A stretch of 64,000 nt of DNA from Apostichopus japonicus (lineage: Eukaryota > Echinodermata > Holothuroidea > Aspidochirotida > Stichopodidae), in contig NC_092583.1 in the NCBI RefSeq assembly GCF_037975245.1, positions 13,667,764 to 13,731,763 of the forward strand, read 5' to 3'. A program made the translations under genes and the position numbers. Below are positions 1-13,191 of this stretch, piece by piece (the first letter of the stretch is position 1; every line of letters starts with the position of its first letter). The notes under the pieces are model-generated. The model was not told where the DNA came from and searched no databases. It was given only the letters and a program-made list of their open reading frames with translations.

Positions 1-891
1 TTTTATATATTTTTTTTTATCTCTGTCAGCTACAGTACAGCAAGTCCCACAATGCAGTTGGTCATAATAATAACCTGAGACCAGAAAGCCCAATGGCTTA
101 GTGATTCCTTGCCACATTTGCCACACATTTTGGGAATATTTAATGCAACACGAAACAGACAAAATTTCAAGTCTCTGGCCTCTGTTGACATCCTCATAGG
201 AAGCAAAAGATAGGTTTCTTAAAATCACTGTAAAGGTGGCTCTACATAACAAGTACAGTATGACACTCAACCAACCATTTACTTTTCCAGAAACATTGCA
301 GCAGTGAGGCACATGCAGGAGGGTACAAACTGCTTGATGACATGAGGGCAGTGTTCAAGGTCCTGGTTGAGGGGTACACCGACTAAGAAGTGAGATCAGG
401 GAGGGGATAGGGAACACCTTATTGATGTGCAATGTGGTCAATCAGAATATTGTAGCTCTGAACAGAAAAAAGGCAGGAAACTTAAATTTGGAACCCACAC
501 TGCCAGGAGATACTTCCAAGTGGGTGTTCCTTGCAACACAAAGGGTTCCACCCTCGAGCCTTTTAGATGCTTGTAAAAAGTATATTGCCCATAATTATGT
601 GCAGAAGTTATGATTAACACGGTACTAAAAAGCTCTGTTGGACTTGAAAAAGGATCAAAGTACAGTTCTGGCACATCGTGGTTGACATAGATCTAGTTAA
701 ATCGTAGGGATGTTTTGCGGCAACTTGTGAGGTCTTCAGACACAATTTTTGTGACAACCCCTAATACTCCCAATGGAATGCATGTTTTTTATCATACCTC
801 TCTGTAGCAAGAGAATATATCAATCAATCACCATTTAACAATGACAACTGCATCATAAAACATTGGTTTAATCCAGACTCTACTGGCCTAA
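1..891. other. no gene recognised
   Basis: Only short open frames without family resemblance are present. Positions about 80-130 resemble parts of 15440-15490 and, in reverse orientation, 41600-41640 (shared wording such as 'ggcttagtgattccttgc'), so this stretch includes a piece of a dispersed repeat of unknown class. Confidence 0.5.
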
Positions 892-3378
892 GGGAAGGCT
901 CGCAAATTTAACCGGCGATGATCGAAGGCCCAGCCAGCAGCACACCACTGCTCATTATGCAGCCTGCATATCGCTCACGCTTGAGTGCACACATCCGCGG
1001 TAACTCCGTGAAAGTAATGAGCATTGAGCTCCCAACACAGAAGCGCTGCTATTGTTTGTAAACAAAAGCGGTACTTGCCTTTTCCTGGTCTGTGGTTTTT
1101 ACGTAACAATGGCACTCTGACCACAGTAGGAGATTTATTTCAAGAACGAGTTGAATTCTTCATAAACTATTTTCGTATCGAATGTTTCAAAATACTTTCA
1201 GACTTCTTTTCCTGTACAAAGTATTTTCATTCACTAACACTGATCCATCTCTCTTTTCTCTACTGGAACAGTAAGTTGGTACACCTTTCAAATTTTACGA
1301 AAGATCGAGCAAAATACTTTCGAAAAATTCACGCGAAACTGGCATAACGTGCTAAATGCAACAAATGTCATGTAAACAAGGCTCTAGTACACCCATTTAT
1401 GAATAAACCATACGACCACATCTGCTGTTAAGCGGGGGAAAAAGAAAGTATTTTCTAGAATTTCCACACAAAAAAGGAAAAATAATTATCCTACCATAGT
1501 TAAGAGTATAGTACATAGCCTAACCACTTCGTCGGTTACGGATCTCACGTAACAACAAAAACACAACTTATTGTATTTTGCGAAGTTGACGTTTTCTACA
1601 AGGACATGAAAAATATTGAGCATTTAGTTAATCATGCCAAGTGGCCTAAAACATGGGATTGCAAGGTTAACTTTGATAAAGATGGCCATACTGTAGCTAT
1701 TGGGGCCTTGATATCATGCTATGTATGTATGGTATAGACTGTGCCTCGTGTATCATGGGGAACAGATTGTTTTGTTCATGCGGATGAGTCGGTTAGCTTG
1801 AGGTGTGTTTTATATACATCCATGGTTTTACTTTGTTACGGGTATATAAATTTTCTTGAACGTCCAAGATAATATTTCGCATAACTTTACCGATCCTTTA
1901 CTGACTGACCTAATTAATTCTAGAGTGGAGTCAAAATAGTTTACTCCATGAAAAGTTTTTTGGAAACGTGCCAAAAATGTTAACAAACAGGTGTTAGACA
2001 GGGGGGTTGTTTGGCAAGGTACCTGGGAAAATCCGCAGCACATGTACAGTAGCCTACCGTGATATTTAAGTAGGGGTAAACACTGCAGTTAACTTGTAAA
2101 CTGATGTACGTATAAAGCACGCTGTTTATTGTTAGGCAGTCTAGAAACGGGGCTTTGCCGAACGTAGTTTGTTTCATAATATCGTCAGTTTTGTAAGTTA
2201 AACTTTTTAAAGATTGTAAGACAGGTTAAATCTCTTTTCATTTTATCACATAATATAGCTACTCTAACTTGTCTCTAACAGCAGACTGTTATTTTTGCCT
2301 GGCTCTGATGAAATACTACTATCTCAAGTAACGTTGGCAAGTTGCCAAGAAATAAATGTCACGCAATGTGATACAAAAAGTCATATTACCCATTCATGAA
2401 GGCTTCAAACGCAAGTTTTCAAACATTGGTTCAGTGTATAGTACAATTACAACTAGTCATACCGTTGTAGTCTAAACCAAATTTATGCTTTATGCTAAAC
2501 GATCTGAACAAAAGTAATTTCTCAAACTAAATTAAAATTATATCATTCGTGACTTCGTTACAACTAAAGCCAAGTAAGTCTACAGTACTGAATAAGAATT
2601 ATTCGGTTTCTTTATTAGCCATTCCATTTCGTAAAGCGCCATGCAATAACAATTTTTCTTGCACAAGTCGCGAACTGTTCAGGTTTTTTACAACCCGAAA
2701 GCAGCTGCGCAACGTGAAAGTAAGATCACGCACATGTCTTAGCCTACTGTCTGACTGCATGACTCACGTGGAGGTGATTCTGCATATAGATACGTACGAG
2801 AGTTTTAATGGTTAGGCTATATATTTACTGTCATTTCAATAAACTGTTTATAGTACGAACGAAAGAAAAGTTCCCACAGGTTTGAGAGATTGTCTAGAGC
2901 ATTGATGATGTAGGTTTTTGTGTATTAAGGGATACAAGACCAAACGGAGTGTCTCCGTTAGTTCAATTGCAAAACACGAAATAAAAAATAGCGATGAAAG
3001 CGCCACGTAAAATTCATGTTACGAGCACAAACCGTCAGCAAAGTACACACAACTGTGTAGTAACTCAATGCAGTTACAGTAGCCTATATGTAGTGGCTTT
3101 ATTGATAAACAATTCTCCAACCTGCAGAGAAAATTCTATAACCCTTTTGTGTACATCCTGGACCAAAGTGACCAGTTCATTGTCTGGTCTTCTTTTGTGC
3201 ATAAGAGGCTTAATTTGTGGTCTCATAGTCAAGTGCATACAACTGTCCACAGACTCTTGGAAGGCAGGAAATGTGTGCGTTCAAGCATGACTCATTACCA
3301 GCTGGTTGCTGTGCTCATTACACTGGATAGCAACGGTTGGGCCTTCGATCATCGACGGTTAAATTTGCGAGCCTTCCC
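892..3378. mobile_element. 2.5 kb DNA transposon, PIF/Harbinger-like, non-autonomous
   Basis: The two ends are inverted copies. The left end starts GGGAAGGCTCGCAAATTTAA at 892 and its complement ends at 3378. About 41 bp match almost perfectly and similarity then fades over the next 70 bp. The trinucleotide TAA flanks both ends (889-891 and 3379-3381) and reads as a 3 bp target-site duplication. A 3 bp TWA duplication is typical of the PIF/Harbinger superfamily. The interior has no open frame above about 110 codons and nothing resembling a transposase or Myb-like protein, so it looks non-autonomous or decayed. Superfamily assignment rests on the duplication length alone. Confidence 0.7.
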
Positions 3379-3381
3379 TAA

Positions 3382-3727
3382 CCTATAGGAAGTCCCAGGG
3401 GGGGGGCACTTGGATGTGGTGCACTGTGGTGCCCCAGGAGAGATTGATTGAATTGTCCACACTTTGGTGTGTGGGGGTGACAAGTGACCAAAGACCAGGG
3501 GTTAAGTTGTAAAGTCGTGTGAGGAGGCCTTACCCTCATACAAGACTGTAAACCTTCAACTTTTAAACTGTGAAGTCTATCTAGAACAGGATTAATATGT
3601 CCCAACTGTTGGATAACCCCCCCCCCCCCATACATCAAATTTGCATTGTGTCCAGGCAAGCCTTCTTCTTATGCTTTTCTCATCAGTCTAGTTTATATAT
3701 ACATACCAAAGCCCTCGTAAACTATGG
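3382..3727. other. short unassigned stretch with homopolymer runs
   Basis: No gene is seen. Runs of G near 3399-3407 and C near 3619-3630 resemble the poly-G/poly-C tracts found inside the hAT-type elements elsewhere in the window, but no termini or target duplication could be defined here. Confidence 0.4.
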
Positions 3728-4608
3728 GGGGGGGGAATATACCAGGTTAAACTGGGGTCAAACTGGTCCAGTTTCCAAACCAAACAGATAAAGTCTGGTG
3801 AATGAGAAATTTCAAACATAGAGAGAAGGTGCCACTCGGTGGAAATGGTTCATGAGTGCATACATGTGCACTTCTCTTATACCCAAGCTCCTCGGCCACT
3901 TGACAATACTGCATGTAAGGTATAGTATGTTCATACGCTACATGGCTCCGCATTACAGAATGTTTGGGTGACTTGTCAAAGTTCGACGATTTTAGCAATT
4001 TGCGGAAAGATTTCATTCCTCTCATGTGGAACATTACTGGTTTTACAGATATGTCGGAATTTTGATTAAAATAATATCTTATTTTCAGTTGGTTATAAAT
4101 ACTTGGTGCTTTTGTTGTAGTTGTAGTTAGATTTCTTAAGAGCACTTCCACAGTTACAAACATTTACAGAATTTTTTGTGAAACAAGCATGTTCCTTGCA
4201 AATGCCTAGTCACATGTTTCATTCCCAAGTCAAATAATTGCACATACACAAATACACACACACACACAAAAGCAAGAAAAGAAATAAATGCAGGAAGACA
4301 GACAGACATGCAATGCGTATAATTGATAGATAGGCATTCAAACTACTCTGTTACCCCCCACCCCCCCACCCCGCCCGATGAATAGTCGGCTGTTTAACTA
4401 CAAAGTGTTTGGGCTAAAACTAAAATCTATTGTTCAAATTAATGATTGAACGATTGTCACAACATTTTGAGAGACCAGACTCTTTTTAAAGGTTTTTTCG
4501 TCTTTGCAACATTTTTTGCTGACCTTTCCGGACGTTTTGAAAGTCGACATTTAGCCTGAAACTGACGCGGCAGCGGCAGCACTGTACATGAACCAGATCC
4601 TACAGCTA

Positions 4609-4750
4609 TGATGCTATAATGATAGGATGCTATAATGATAGGATGCTATCATGATAGAATGCTATCATGATAGGATGCTATCATGATAGGATGCTATAAT
4701 GATAGGATGCTATCATGATAGCAGCCTATCATGATAGGATGCTATAATGT
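4609..4750. repeat. 16 bp palindromic minisatellite, about 9 units
   Basis: Units are variants of gatgctatcatgatag, with ctatcatgatag self-complementary. The same array in the next duplicated copy has about 12 units, so the array length changed after the segmental duplication. Confidence 0.9.
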
Positions 4751-6833
4751 GCATAACAGTACAGATTGTCACTTAACCAAGGAGATACCACAAGAGGTAA
4801 GTAAATGACATACCTACGTGAGGATGCAGACACCAACCACTAGGAAATAGATCACAAGTCATTGCATGAAAGATCTGCACAGTTTCCTGGTCTACAAGAT
4901 TGCTCCTTCCTTGGGTTATGTGAAGGGACCTCGTGTAACATCAAATGTCCGTCTTCAACCATAAGCAAAGTGAAATGAAGGCAGCAAACTAACTTTCCTG
5001 GCCATGCTTATCAGCTGGCTGGGATCCTGAAAATAAGACAGAATATGGAGGATAATTTTACATAATTATAAGCAAATAAAAAAAAAAATAGATTTATTGC
5101 TAGATTTGGAAGGGAGAGAAGGTGGATATGTTGACCCTACAGTGGTTCAGTGGGAGTGGCACAGTGGGAAAATGTTGCTAGCTCTTCTGTAGGCTTGGTA
5201 GATATAGAGTGCATTTGTAGAGCAGAGACAGGTAAGAGAACAGTGAAGTCAAATAATTTAAGTTAAAGCAGATGAGCGTGTTTTGTTCCTTTGTAACTTC
5301 TTTCATGTGTAATAGACTTGAACGGTTATTATTGTCTTCATGATTTTTTTGTTATAGCCAGGGTTAGTAGAAATTAAGGGTTCACCAGAACCAGGGCCAA
5401 TTTCTGTGAAAAGTGATCCCTGGTTGATACTTCATTGGCTTTCTGGCAGAACCCAGGGGCCACCTGGGGTATAATTTGGCAATTTCTAATTTGTCATATA
5501 TACTTCTTTTGATATAGATACAGTGAGCATTATGCACTTAACAATTTGCACAGAGTAGTTTTCCTGTAAGTTGCCAGTTTAAGTCTGCTTTGACATCTGA
5601 AAGAGTGATAGATTGGACAGGTACTGCCAAGTGTTATGATGGCTTCAGGCAGATAACTTGTCTTGAAGGATCTAAGGGGGCAAACTAACGAAAGCTGCAG
5701 AAAAATGGGAGAAAAACGTCAGAATAGAAAGTTGCACCGATATCCTGAGTGGAATCTTAATGGATGACGAATATTGAGTTAATATTACCAAATGAGTCTC
5801 TTTAAATCTAGAGTTTAAATGCTTCAAAATGTAAAATTCATAACTCCCATCACAAGAAAAGAGCTTAAATAAAGCAGAGAGCTAGCTGTAATGCATATAT
5901 ATGTGATTCTTTACCAATGTAGGAACAATAAGGTCACTTTGAACAGGGGGGGGGGAATATGCCAGGTTAAACTGGGGTCAAACTGGTTCAGTTTCCAAAC
6001 CAAACAGATAAAGTCTGGTGAATGAGAAATTTCAAACAGAGAGAGAAGGTGCCACTCGGTGGAAATGGTTCATGAGTGCATACATGTGCACTTCTCTTAT
6101 ACCCAAGTTCCTCGGCCACTTGACAGTACTGCATGTAAGGTATAGTATGTTCATACGCTACATGGCTCCGCATTACAGAATGTTTGGGTGACTTGTCAAA
6201 GTTCGACGATTTTAGCAAGTTGCGGAAAGATTTCATTCCTCTCATGTGGAACATTACTGGTTTTACAGATATGTCAGAATTTTGATTAAAATAATATCTT
6301 ATTTTCAGTTGGTTATAAATACTTGGTGCTTTTGTTGTAGTTGTAGTTAGATTTATTAAGAGCACTTCCACAGTTACAAACATTTACAGAATTTTTTGTG
6401 AAACAAGCATGTTCCTTGCAAATGCCTAGTCACATGTTTCATTCCCAAGTCAAATAATTGCACATACACAAATACACACACACACACAAAAGCAAGAAAA
6501 GAAATAAATGCAGGAAGACAGACAGACATGCAATGCGTATAATTGATAGATAGGCATTCAAACTACTCTGTGTTACCCCCCACCCCCCCCCACCCCGCCC
6601 GATGAATAGTCGGCTGTTTAACTACAAAGTGTTTGGGCTAAAAATAAAATCTATTGTTCAAATTAATGATTGAACGATTGTCACAACATTTTGAGAGTCC
6701 AGACTCTTTTTAAAGGTTTTTTCGTCTTTGCAACATTTTTTGCTGACCTTTCCGGACGTTTTGAAAGTCGACGTTTAGCCTGAAACTGACGCGGCAGCGG
6801 CAGCACTGTACATGAACCAGATCCTACAGCTAT

Positions 6834-7021
6834 GATGCTATAATGATAGGATGCTATAATGATAGGATGCTATCATGATAGGATGCTATCATGATAGGAT
6901 GCTATCATGATAGGCTGCTATCATGATAGGCTGCTATCATGATAGGATGCTATCATGATAGGATGCTATCATGATAGGATGCTATCATGATAGCATCCTA
7001 TCATGATAGGATGCTATAATG
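6834..7021. repeat. 16 bp palindromic minisatellite, about 12 units
   Basis: This is the second-copy counterpart of the array at 4609-4750, longer by about three units and containing a local inversion-like run (gatagcatcctatcatgat). Confidence 0.9.
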
Positions 7022-8602
7022 TGCATAACAGTACAGATTGTCACTTAACCAAGGAGATACCACAAGAGGTAATTAAATGACATACCTATGTGAGGATGCT
7101 GACACCAACCACTAGGAAATAGATCACAAGTCATTGCATGAAAGATCTGCACAGTTTCCTGGTCTACAAGATTGCTCCTTCCTTGGGTTATGTGAAGGGA
7201 CCTCGTGTTACATCAAATGTCCGTCTTCAACCATAAGCAAAGTGAAATGAAGGCAGCAAACCAACTTTCCTGGCCATGCTTATCAGCTGGCTGGGATCCT
7301 GAAAATAAGACAGAATATGGAGGATAATTTTACATAATTATAAGCAAATAAAAAAAAAAGAAAGATTTATTGCTAGATTTGGAAGGGAGAGAAGGTGGAT
7401 ATGTTGACCCTACAGTGGTTCAGTGGGAGTGGCACAGTGGGAAAATGTTGCTAGCTCTTCTGTAGGCTTGGTAGATATAGAGTGCATTTGTAGAGCAGAG
7501 ACAGGTAAGAGAACAGTGAAGTCAAATAATTTAAGTTAAAGCAGATGAGTGTGTTTTGTTCCTTTGTAACTTCTTTCATGTGTCATAGACTTGAACGGTT
7601 ATTATTGTCTTCATGATTTTTTTGTTATAGCCAGGGTTAGTAGAAATTAAGGGTTCACCAGAACCAGGGGCCAATTTCTGTGAAAAGTGATCCCTGGTTG
7701 ATACTTCATTGGCTTTCTGGCAAAACCCAGGGGCCACCTGGGGTATAATTTGGCAATTTCTAATTTGTCATATATACTTCTTTTGATATAGATACAGTGA
7801 GCATTATGCACTTAACAATTTGCACAGAGTAGTTTTCCTGTAAGTTGCCAGTTTAAGTCTGCTTTGACATCTGAAAGAGTGATAGATTGGACAGGTACTG
7901 CCAAGTGTTATGATGGCTTCAGGCAGATAATTTGTCTTGAAGGATCTAAGGGGGCAAACTAACGAAAGCTGCAGAAAAATGGGAGAAAAACGTCAGAATA
8001 GAAAGTTGCACCGATATCCTGAGTGGAATCTTAATGGATGACGAATATTGAGTTAATATTACCAAATGAGTCTCTTTAAATCTAGAGTTTAAATGCTTCA
8101 AAATGTAAAATTCATAACTCCCATCACAAGAAAAGAGCTTAAATAAAGCAGAGAGCTAGCTGTAATGCATATATATGTGATTCTTTACCAATGTAGGAAC
8201 AATAAGGTCACTTTGAACGGGGGGGGGGGGGGGGGGGAATATGCCAGGTTAAACTGGGGTCAAACTGGTTCAGTTTCCAAACCAAACAGATAAAGTCTGG
8301 TGAATGAGAAATTTCAAACATAGAGAGAAGGTGCCACTCGCTGGAAATGGTTCATGAGTGCATACATGTGCACTTCTCTTATACCCAAGCTCCTCGGCCA
8401 CTTGACAATACTGCATGTAAGGTATAGTATGTTCATACGCTACATGGCTCCGCATTGAAGAATGTTTGGGTGACTTGTCAAAGTTCGACGATTTTAGCAA
8501 GTTGCGGAAAGATTTCATTCCTCTCATGTGGAACATTACTGGTTTTACAGATATGTCGGAATTTTGATTAAAATAATATCTTATTTTCAGTTGGTTATAA
8601 AT

Positions 8603-10130
8603 AAATCTATTTATATCACTTTGAACACAATATACCTGCCCTTGCCCTACACCTTTCTTTAAGCGCTTTTGTGTTACAAGTTTATACAGAGTTCAAGGAA
8701 TTTGTTGTGACACATTCCACAAGTTCAAAAAAGGAAGCCATTACCTATAAATACCCAAAACTTGTATTTTCATTTATAATGAAAGGGCAAGGTAAAATAC
8801 TACCAGGAGGCCAAGCAAGATAACCTTGGTCTATCCAGTAGGTTTTAACAAAACCAAATTGAATGTAAACATGAAAATGTAAACGTTAACCTGAGTTCAA
8901 ACATTATTTGCCCCGCCTACCTAACACTCACAACAGCAGTAAAACACATATTGGTGGTTAACCAAAGTTAAGCTATTAACTTTGTAAACGAATATGAGAA
9001 CACTGTTATAAGAACAAAACATTAAAAAGCTGTTTAAACACATTTCTGCTTATCTCATCAAAATAAATAGATGTGGATCGTTAATGAATGTTAGTTAATA
9101 ATTAAAGGAAATCCATCCTCTTTATCCAGGTAGTATTATAATACAGTCTATTAGTCTAAGTCAATTCTGCTGAAGAATTTTCCCTTACATCTGTATAATT
9201 TACTGCATGTTTTGGTGACAGTTAACAATACACCAGGGTTAATCACATTCATATAAACATTGTCATCAAATTGGACCTGATTTGGAAAAGTAACAGTTTA
9301 TAGTGTATACCTAATTGGTCAAGATACAAGTATTTTTTTTTCTTCTATTTCTTCAATTTTTTCAATGCATTTGTTTATACTGTACTTCATCCTACTGTTT
9401 ACTTTGTTCATTAACCTTCCTTCTTTGGTGGGACTTGAAATTTTATTCCACTCATATTAATCAACATTGTAATAATATGACAAATTATAATAGATGTGGA
9501 TATTTAATATGACAAATTAGAGTGTCCCACGGTGATATCCCGAGGAGAAGTGATACCATAGGAACGGAAGCTAACACATTTCCAGTCACATAGTTTAGGT
9601 AGATGGGAAAGTGAATATTTAGTTTGGGAACGGGTGAGAGAGTCGGACAAGCGACATTAATACTACGTGGATAATTTTCACATATCCACCAAAATTGTCC
9701 AAAGACGCTGGAAACTTACTCCGAACGATGTCCGGCTTCTAATTCCATCACAATGGGTGGGTGAAGTGGGTCAAGTAACATGATCACACTCGACACATAT
9801 TAATCTTTTTTGTTGCTTAGGTCCAATCCAAACCAGGATCAACGAAACAATTTTTCCTCACCACCGCGGAACATCTTCTGTCCATCGAGAGCAACATGTG
9901 AAAAATAACTAAATATGAGAAGAAGGAAAAGAAGAAGAAAAAAAAAACTCTTGTAATGGAGAAAGTTGGATGATTTGGAGGTGGAATGTGGGACTCGAAT
10001 GAATAAAGAGGACAATGAGGAAAAAGGAATGTTCATTATTATTATTATTATTATAAATATCCTATAGAAAGTGCATTTCCATGATCGGGACACACTCCAT
10101 TTGCATATTTATCTGGTTCTATAAATCTAT
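8603..10130. other. no gene recognised
   Basis: AT-rich unique-looking DNA with a short trinucleotide run (att)n near 10036-10052. No coding resemblance was found on either strand. Confidence 0.5.
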
Positions 10131-10338
10131 TCCACTCATTTGGAGAGGGGTACTACTACAATATTCAATTATCTGAGGAGAGGTACTGAATATTCCACTC
10201 ACCTAAGAATTTCAATTATTTATACAGTATCCCACTCATCTGGAGAGGGGTACTACTGAATATTCAATTATCTGAGGCGAGGTACTGAATATTCCACTCA
10301 CCAAAGAATTTCAATGATGTGTACAGTATCCCACTCAT
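10131..10338. repeat. 100 bp tandem repeat, 2 copies
   Basis: The segment beginning tccactcatttggagagggg at 10131 recurs at 10231 with a few substitutions, and a third partial start (ccactcat) follows at 10331. Confidence 0.85.
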
Positions 10339-10954
10339 AATTAACATTCGCAAACAATGCTTAATTGTTTTCGGCAAGGACTAAAAATATATTCAGTATA
10401 TAATCAGTAGAATGTTCATAAATACACCTCCGCAGATAAGTGCAATGTTTGTTCACCCTCTCCTGATAAGAGGGATGTTCATTATTGCTCGTCAGATAAG
10501 CAGAATATTTAGCATCCATTCCCAGACAAATGAAATACTTGTGATCCTCTTCATGTTTACATACAGCAGAATACTCAGTTCTAAGACAGTTGGCAAATTC
10601 TAAACACTTTTGAACACTGCAGTCTTTAACTTTTGCAAAGCGACATGGTGTAGACACAAGGAACCAGTAAATTTGCTTGATGAATGTTTTCCTGTGTCTG
10701 AAGTTTAGCCCCAACATGAGAGAGAGGGTTAAGATGAGGAAAAAAGGGAGTTAATCAATTTGTACAAACTGAAAGTTTTAATAAAAATGGACCAACTCTG
10801 GCGGAGGTATTTAATTCTTTTTCAATTGGGGAAAGTGTAAAACATTAGTGTACTAATATCATACACAAATTTTGGAAGTTTTGGATTAGAATGGAATTTG
10901 AACTAGCACCCTCAGAATTACCGGTCCTGCTCTCCATCAAAGGAGCTAACCCTT
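10339..10954. other. no gene recognised
   Basis: A 118-codon minus-strand open frame (10361-10717) has no family resemblance I can name and no convincing splice context, so I treat it as chance. The plus strand has loosely repeated 'cagataag' words. Confidence 0.4.
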
Positions 10955-11304
10955 CAGGGGCGTAGCCAGTATGTAGCACTGTAGGCCCGGGCCTACAGGG
11001 TGTAGCCAGTATGTAGCACTGTAGGCCCGGGCCTCCAATTTTTTTTGGCCAAGTTATCTTTTTTTTTAAAAGCACCCATAATTCAAATCCATAAGCTTGC
11101 TGGACGAGTTTAAGAGTCTAGACAGGAAAAACTATTGAAATGAACGTAGCAAGAATATGGCTAAATTAGGTGACCTATTCTTCTGTCATCTAGGCTGTCA
11201 TTTCTATCGCGTGCCGTTTCATTCAACACTCTACCCGCCGAAAAAGACTAGGATCCGATCTTGTCAGTTTTTTAACATCTAGTTAAGACTAACCATGATT
11301 AACC

Positions 11305-12470
11305 ATGCCAATGGCTTCGGCAACTGCTGAAAGGTCTTTCAGTGCAATGCACAGAATAAAAAACTACATGCATGCGTTCTACAATGAATGAAGAGAGACT
11401 CAGCGGTTTGGCACTCATGCACATCCACCAGTGGCGTAGCCAAGGGGGGGGGGCGTGGGGGGCGACATCCCCCATGAAAGCTTGTCGCTCCCAGTTGCCC
11501 TCCAACTGGGATTTTGGGTGTCGAAACAAAATTACATGTGCGAAAAATATATCATTGGTCTGAATGGTCTCGAATTACCATGATGACCACTCATGAACGA
11601 CCCTTCGACCGCAGTCGCACATGCAGTCGTGGCGGATAGCTTCCTTTGCCTATAATAAGTCCGGGGACATTTTGTGGCATCGTACCTATAGGCCTATATC
11701 TGAGGCCCTGGGGTCATTCCTTGACCGACTTGGTGTAATATAATGTGCCCATTTTCGAAGTAAACTTATTCACAGATTGTTAGTTGTCATGGGTTTGAAC
11801 AAATGAGGGGTATTCTATCCTGAAACATAGGGCAAAATGGGGCTGGGGTTTCCAGTTCGCCGCATCATTTGTCAACTTGCAATGGATTCTAATGTTGATG
11901 CCAATTGGAATCGCTAATAACAGAAATAATCCACCAAAAATTAAGGCCGCATGAACTTTATTGCAGATTTCCTGAGTGACGAATTTGTTTCTCCCGAAAT
12001 CACGCATCTAGATGGCTGCTATCCAGCCTGGCAAGTGCCATCTCCAGCGATCTGGCAGATATTGAAATCTGAAATTTTCTTGGTACGCTGTGCGCCAACT
12101 GTTGGTGGCGCTCCGCTTAGATAGTACTTGCGGCTGGAAAACTCAAATCATTTATGCCCCCCGCCCCACGTTTCAAATCGGATTGACCACCCTGCTTACA
12201 AGGCTTGGGAAGTGTTATTTCCGACGATCTACGAGGCCTTTTAGCTAAAATTTTTAGGTACGCTGTGCACCAACCCATGGTGGCGCTCCGCTTAGATAGT
12301 AACAAGATGCCCATCCAGGAAATGGTCAAGCCCCCAGCGCCCCCCTTCCACTGAAAAAATCCTGGCTACGCTATTGACATCTACAGAGACTTTGCAATTG
12401 ACGTTGATGCTGTGCTGAAGAAATTTGCATCAGATGGCTCTCGCCTTCGGAAAGCTCTCGCCTTCTCTTA
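11305..12470 (+). pseudogene. hAT transposase C-terminal dimerisation domain, interrupted relic
   Basis: The part upstream of the insertion (about 11305-11428) reads ATAERSFSAMHRIKNYM and then, after a small frame shift near 11370, RSTMNEERLSGLALMHIH. This is the conserved hAT C-terminal dimerisation motif (usual form TATAERSFSAMRRIK). The downstream part (12377-12470) continues with IYRDFAIDVDAVLKKFASD and ends shortly after, as hAT proteins do. Between them sits a 948 bp nested element. The N-terminal zinc finger and catalytic core were not recognised in the 300 bp upstream, so this is a remnant only. Confidence 0.8.
11429..12376. mobile_element. nested non-autonomous hAT element, 948 bp
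   Basis: The termini are CAGTGGCGTAGCCA at 11429 and TGGCTACGCTATTG ending at 12376. The flanks are acatccac (11421-11428) and acatctac (12377-12384), an 8 bp target duplication with one mismatch, which is the hAT hallmark. It sits in the transposase relic of the outer element, so it is younger. Inside, a segment of about 45 bp containing 'ggtggcgctccgcttagata' occurs twice (near 12105 and 12280). Confidence 0.9.
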
Positions 12471-12874
12471 TTAGGCTAACTTAAACATTTACTAGTTACA
12501 GTTGTATCAAAGACAATTACTGGCTATAGTTGTATCAAAGACATTTCTGGCCTATCTTTGTATCTACAAGTATCAGAAGTTGAAAAGTAAGACTACTCTG
12601 TACATGTCCCTTGCTAATTTTAAATACATTATGTAGTATTGCATTACGTACTATTTTAACTCGTTTGTTTTTGGGTTTAAAAGTGATATTGAATGAGGTG
12701 TCTCAAGTTAGCATGAGACCAGGGAACCAGAATGAACACCCGGGAAGGGCCGTTTCCGGCCATCTGGGGGGTTTGTAAAACCAAAAATTTTCTTGTACGC
12801 TCCGTGCCAACCGATGGTGGCGCTCCGCTCAGATAGTCGTGCCTACAACTTTGAAAATCCTGGCTACGCCCCTG

Positions 12875-13191
12875 CCCTTAGATGGAGGCTAACCCTACAC
12901 AGACATTCCTTAGTGGGCAATGGGGAGGGGGAGGACTAGGGGGGAGGGAATTGCCAGTCAGAAGCAACAGTATTTTACAAATTATGTAAACCAAGAATAA
13001 GACCCCCCCTCTAAAGTTGTGCGGTAGTGCAAATTTCACACAACCGGTAGTGTCGCAACATGAATCCCAGTATCGTAACTACAACCCATATTTTCCTCAA
13101 CTTTCATCTACGGTTCAAAGCACTTAGTTACGAAACTGTCAATGTCATACATTCAGTATGCATAGCCTAAGCTATGTACATACTCTTACAC
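12875..13191. other. no gene recognised
   Basis: Short unique stretch with a G-rich run near 12921-12950. Nothing coding was seen. Confidence 0.4.

Larger units (their letters stand above)
3728..8602. repeat. tandem segmental duplication, 2.2 kb unit in 2.2 copies
   Basis: Three consecutive copies start at poly-G runs: about 3728-5946, 5947-8218, and a truncated third at 8219-8602 that stops after 'ggttataaata'. Copies one and two differ by scattered single bases and by the lengths of the poly-G run and an internal 16 bp minisatellite, so the duplication is recent. Each unit holds a (CA)n tract and a minus-strand open frame of about 130 codons that begins MFVTVEVLL. That frame is shared only because the DNA is duplicated, and I do not recognise it. 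The bases 'cactttgaac' sit at both unit junctions and again just after the third copy, suggesting they mark the exchange point. Confidence 0.9.
10955..12874. mobile_element. hAT DNA transposon with decayed transposase (outer element)
   Basis: The termini are inverted: CAGGGGCGTAGCCAG at 10955 and its complement CTGGCTACGCCCCTG ending at 12874. A 5 bp match 'ccctt' flanks both ends, shorter than the usual 8 bp hAT duplication. The start is followed by an internal duplication of about 37 bp (10961-11035). The interior carries the C-terminal part of a hAT transposase on the plus strand, split by a second element at 11429-12376. Subterminal wording 'ggtggcgctccgct' near 12817 recurs in the nested element and, inverted, in the element at 22727-23070, tying these to related families. 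Confidence 0.8.

Noticed and set aside
3747-8536. Three related minus-strand frames (MFVTVEVLL / MFHMRGMKSF) that look like a small gene family
   Set aside because: They are identical because the DNA is segmentally duplicated. No splice sites or known domain support coding.
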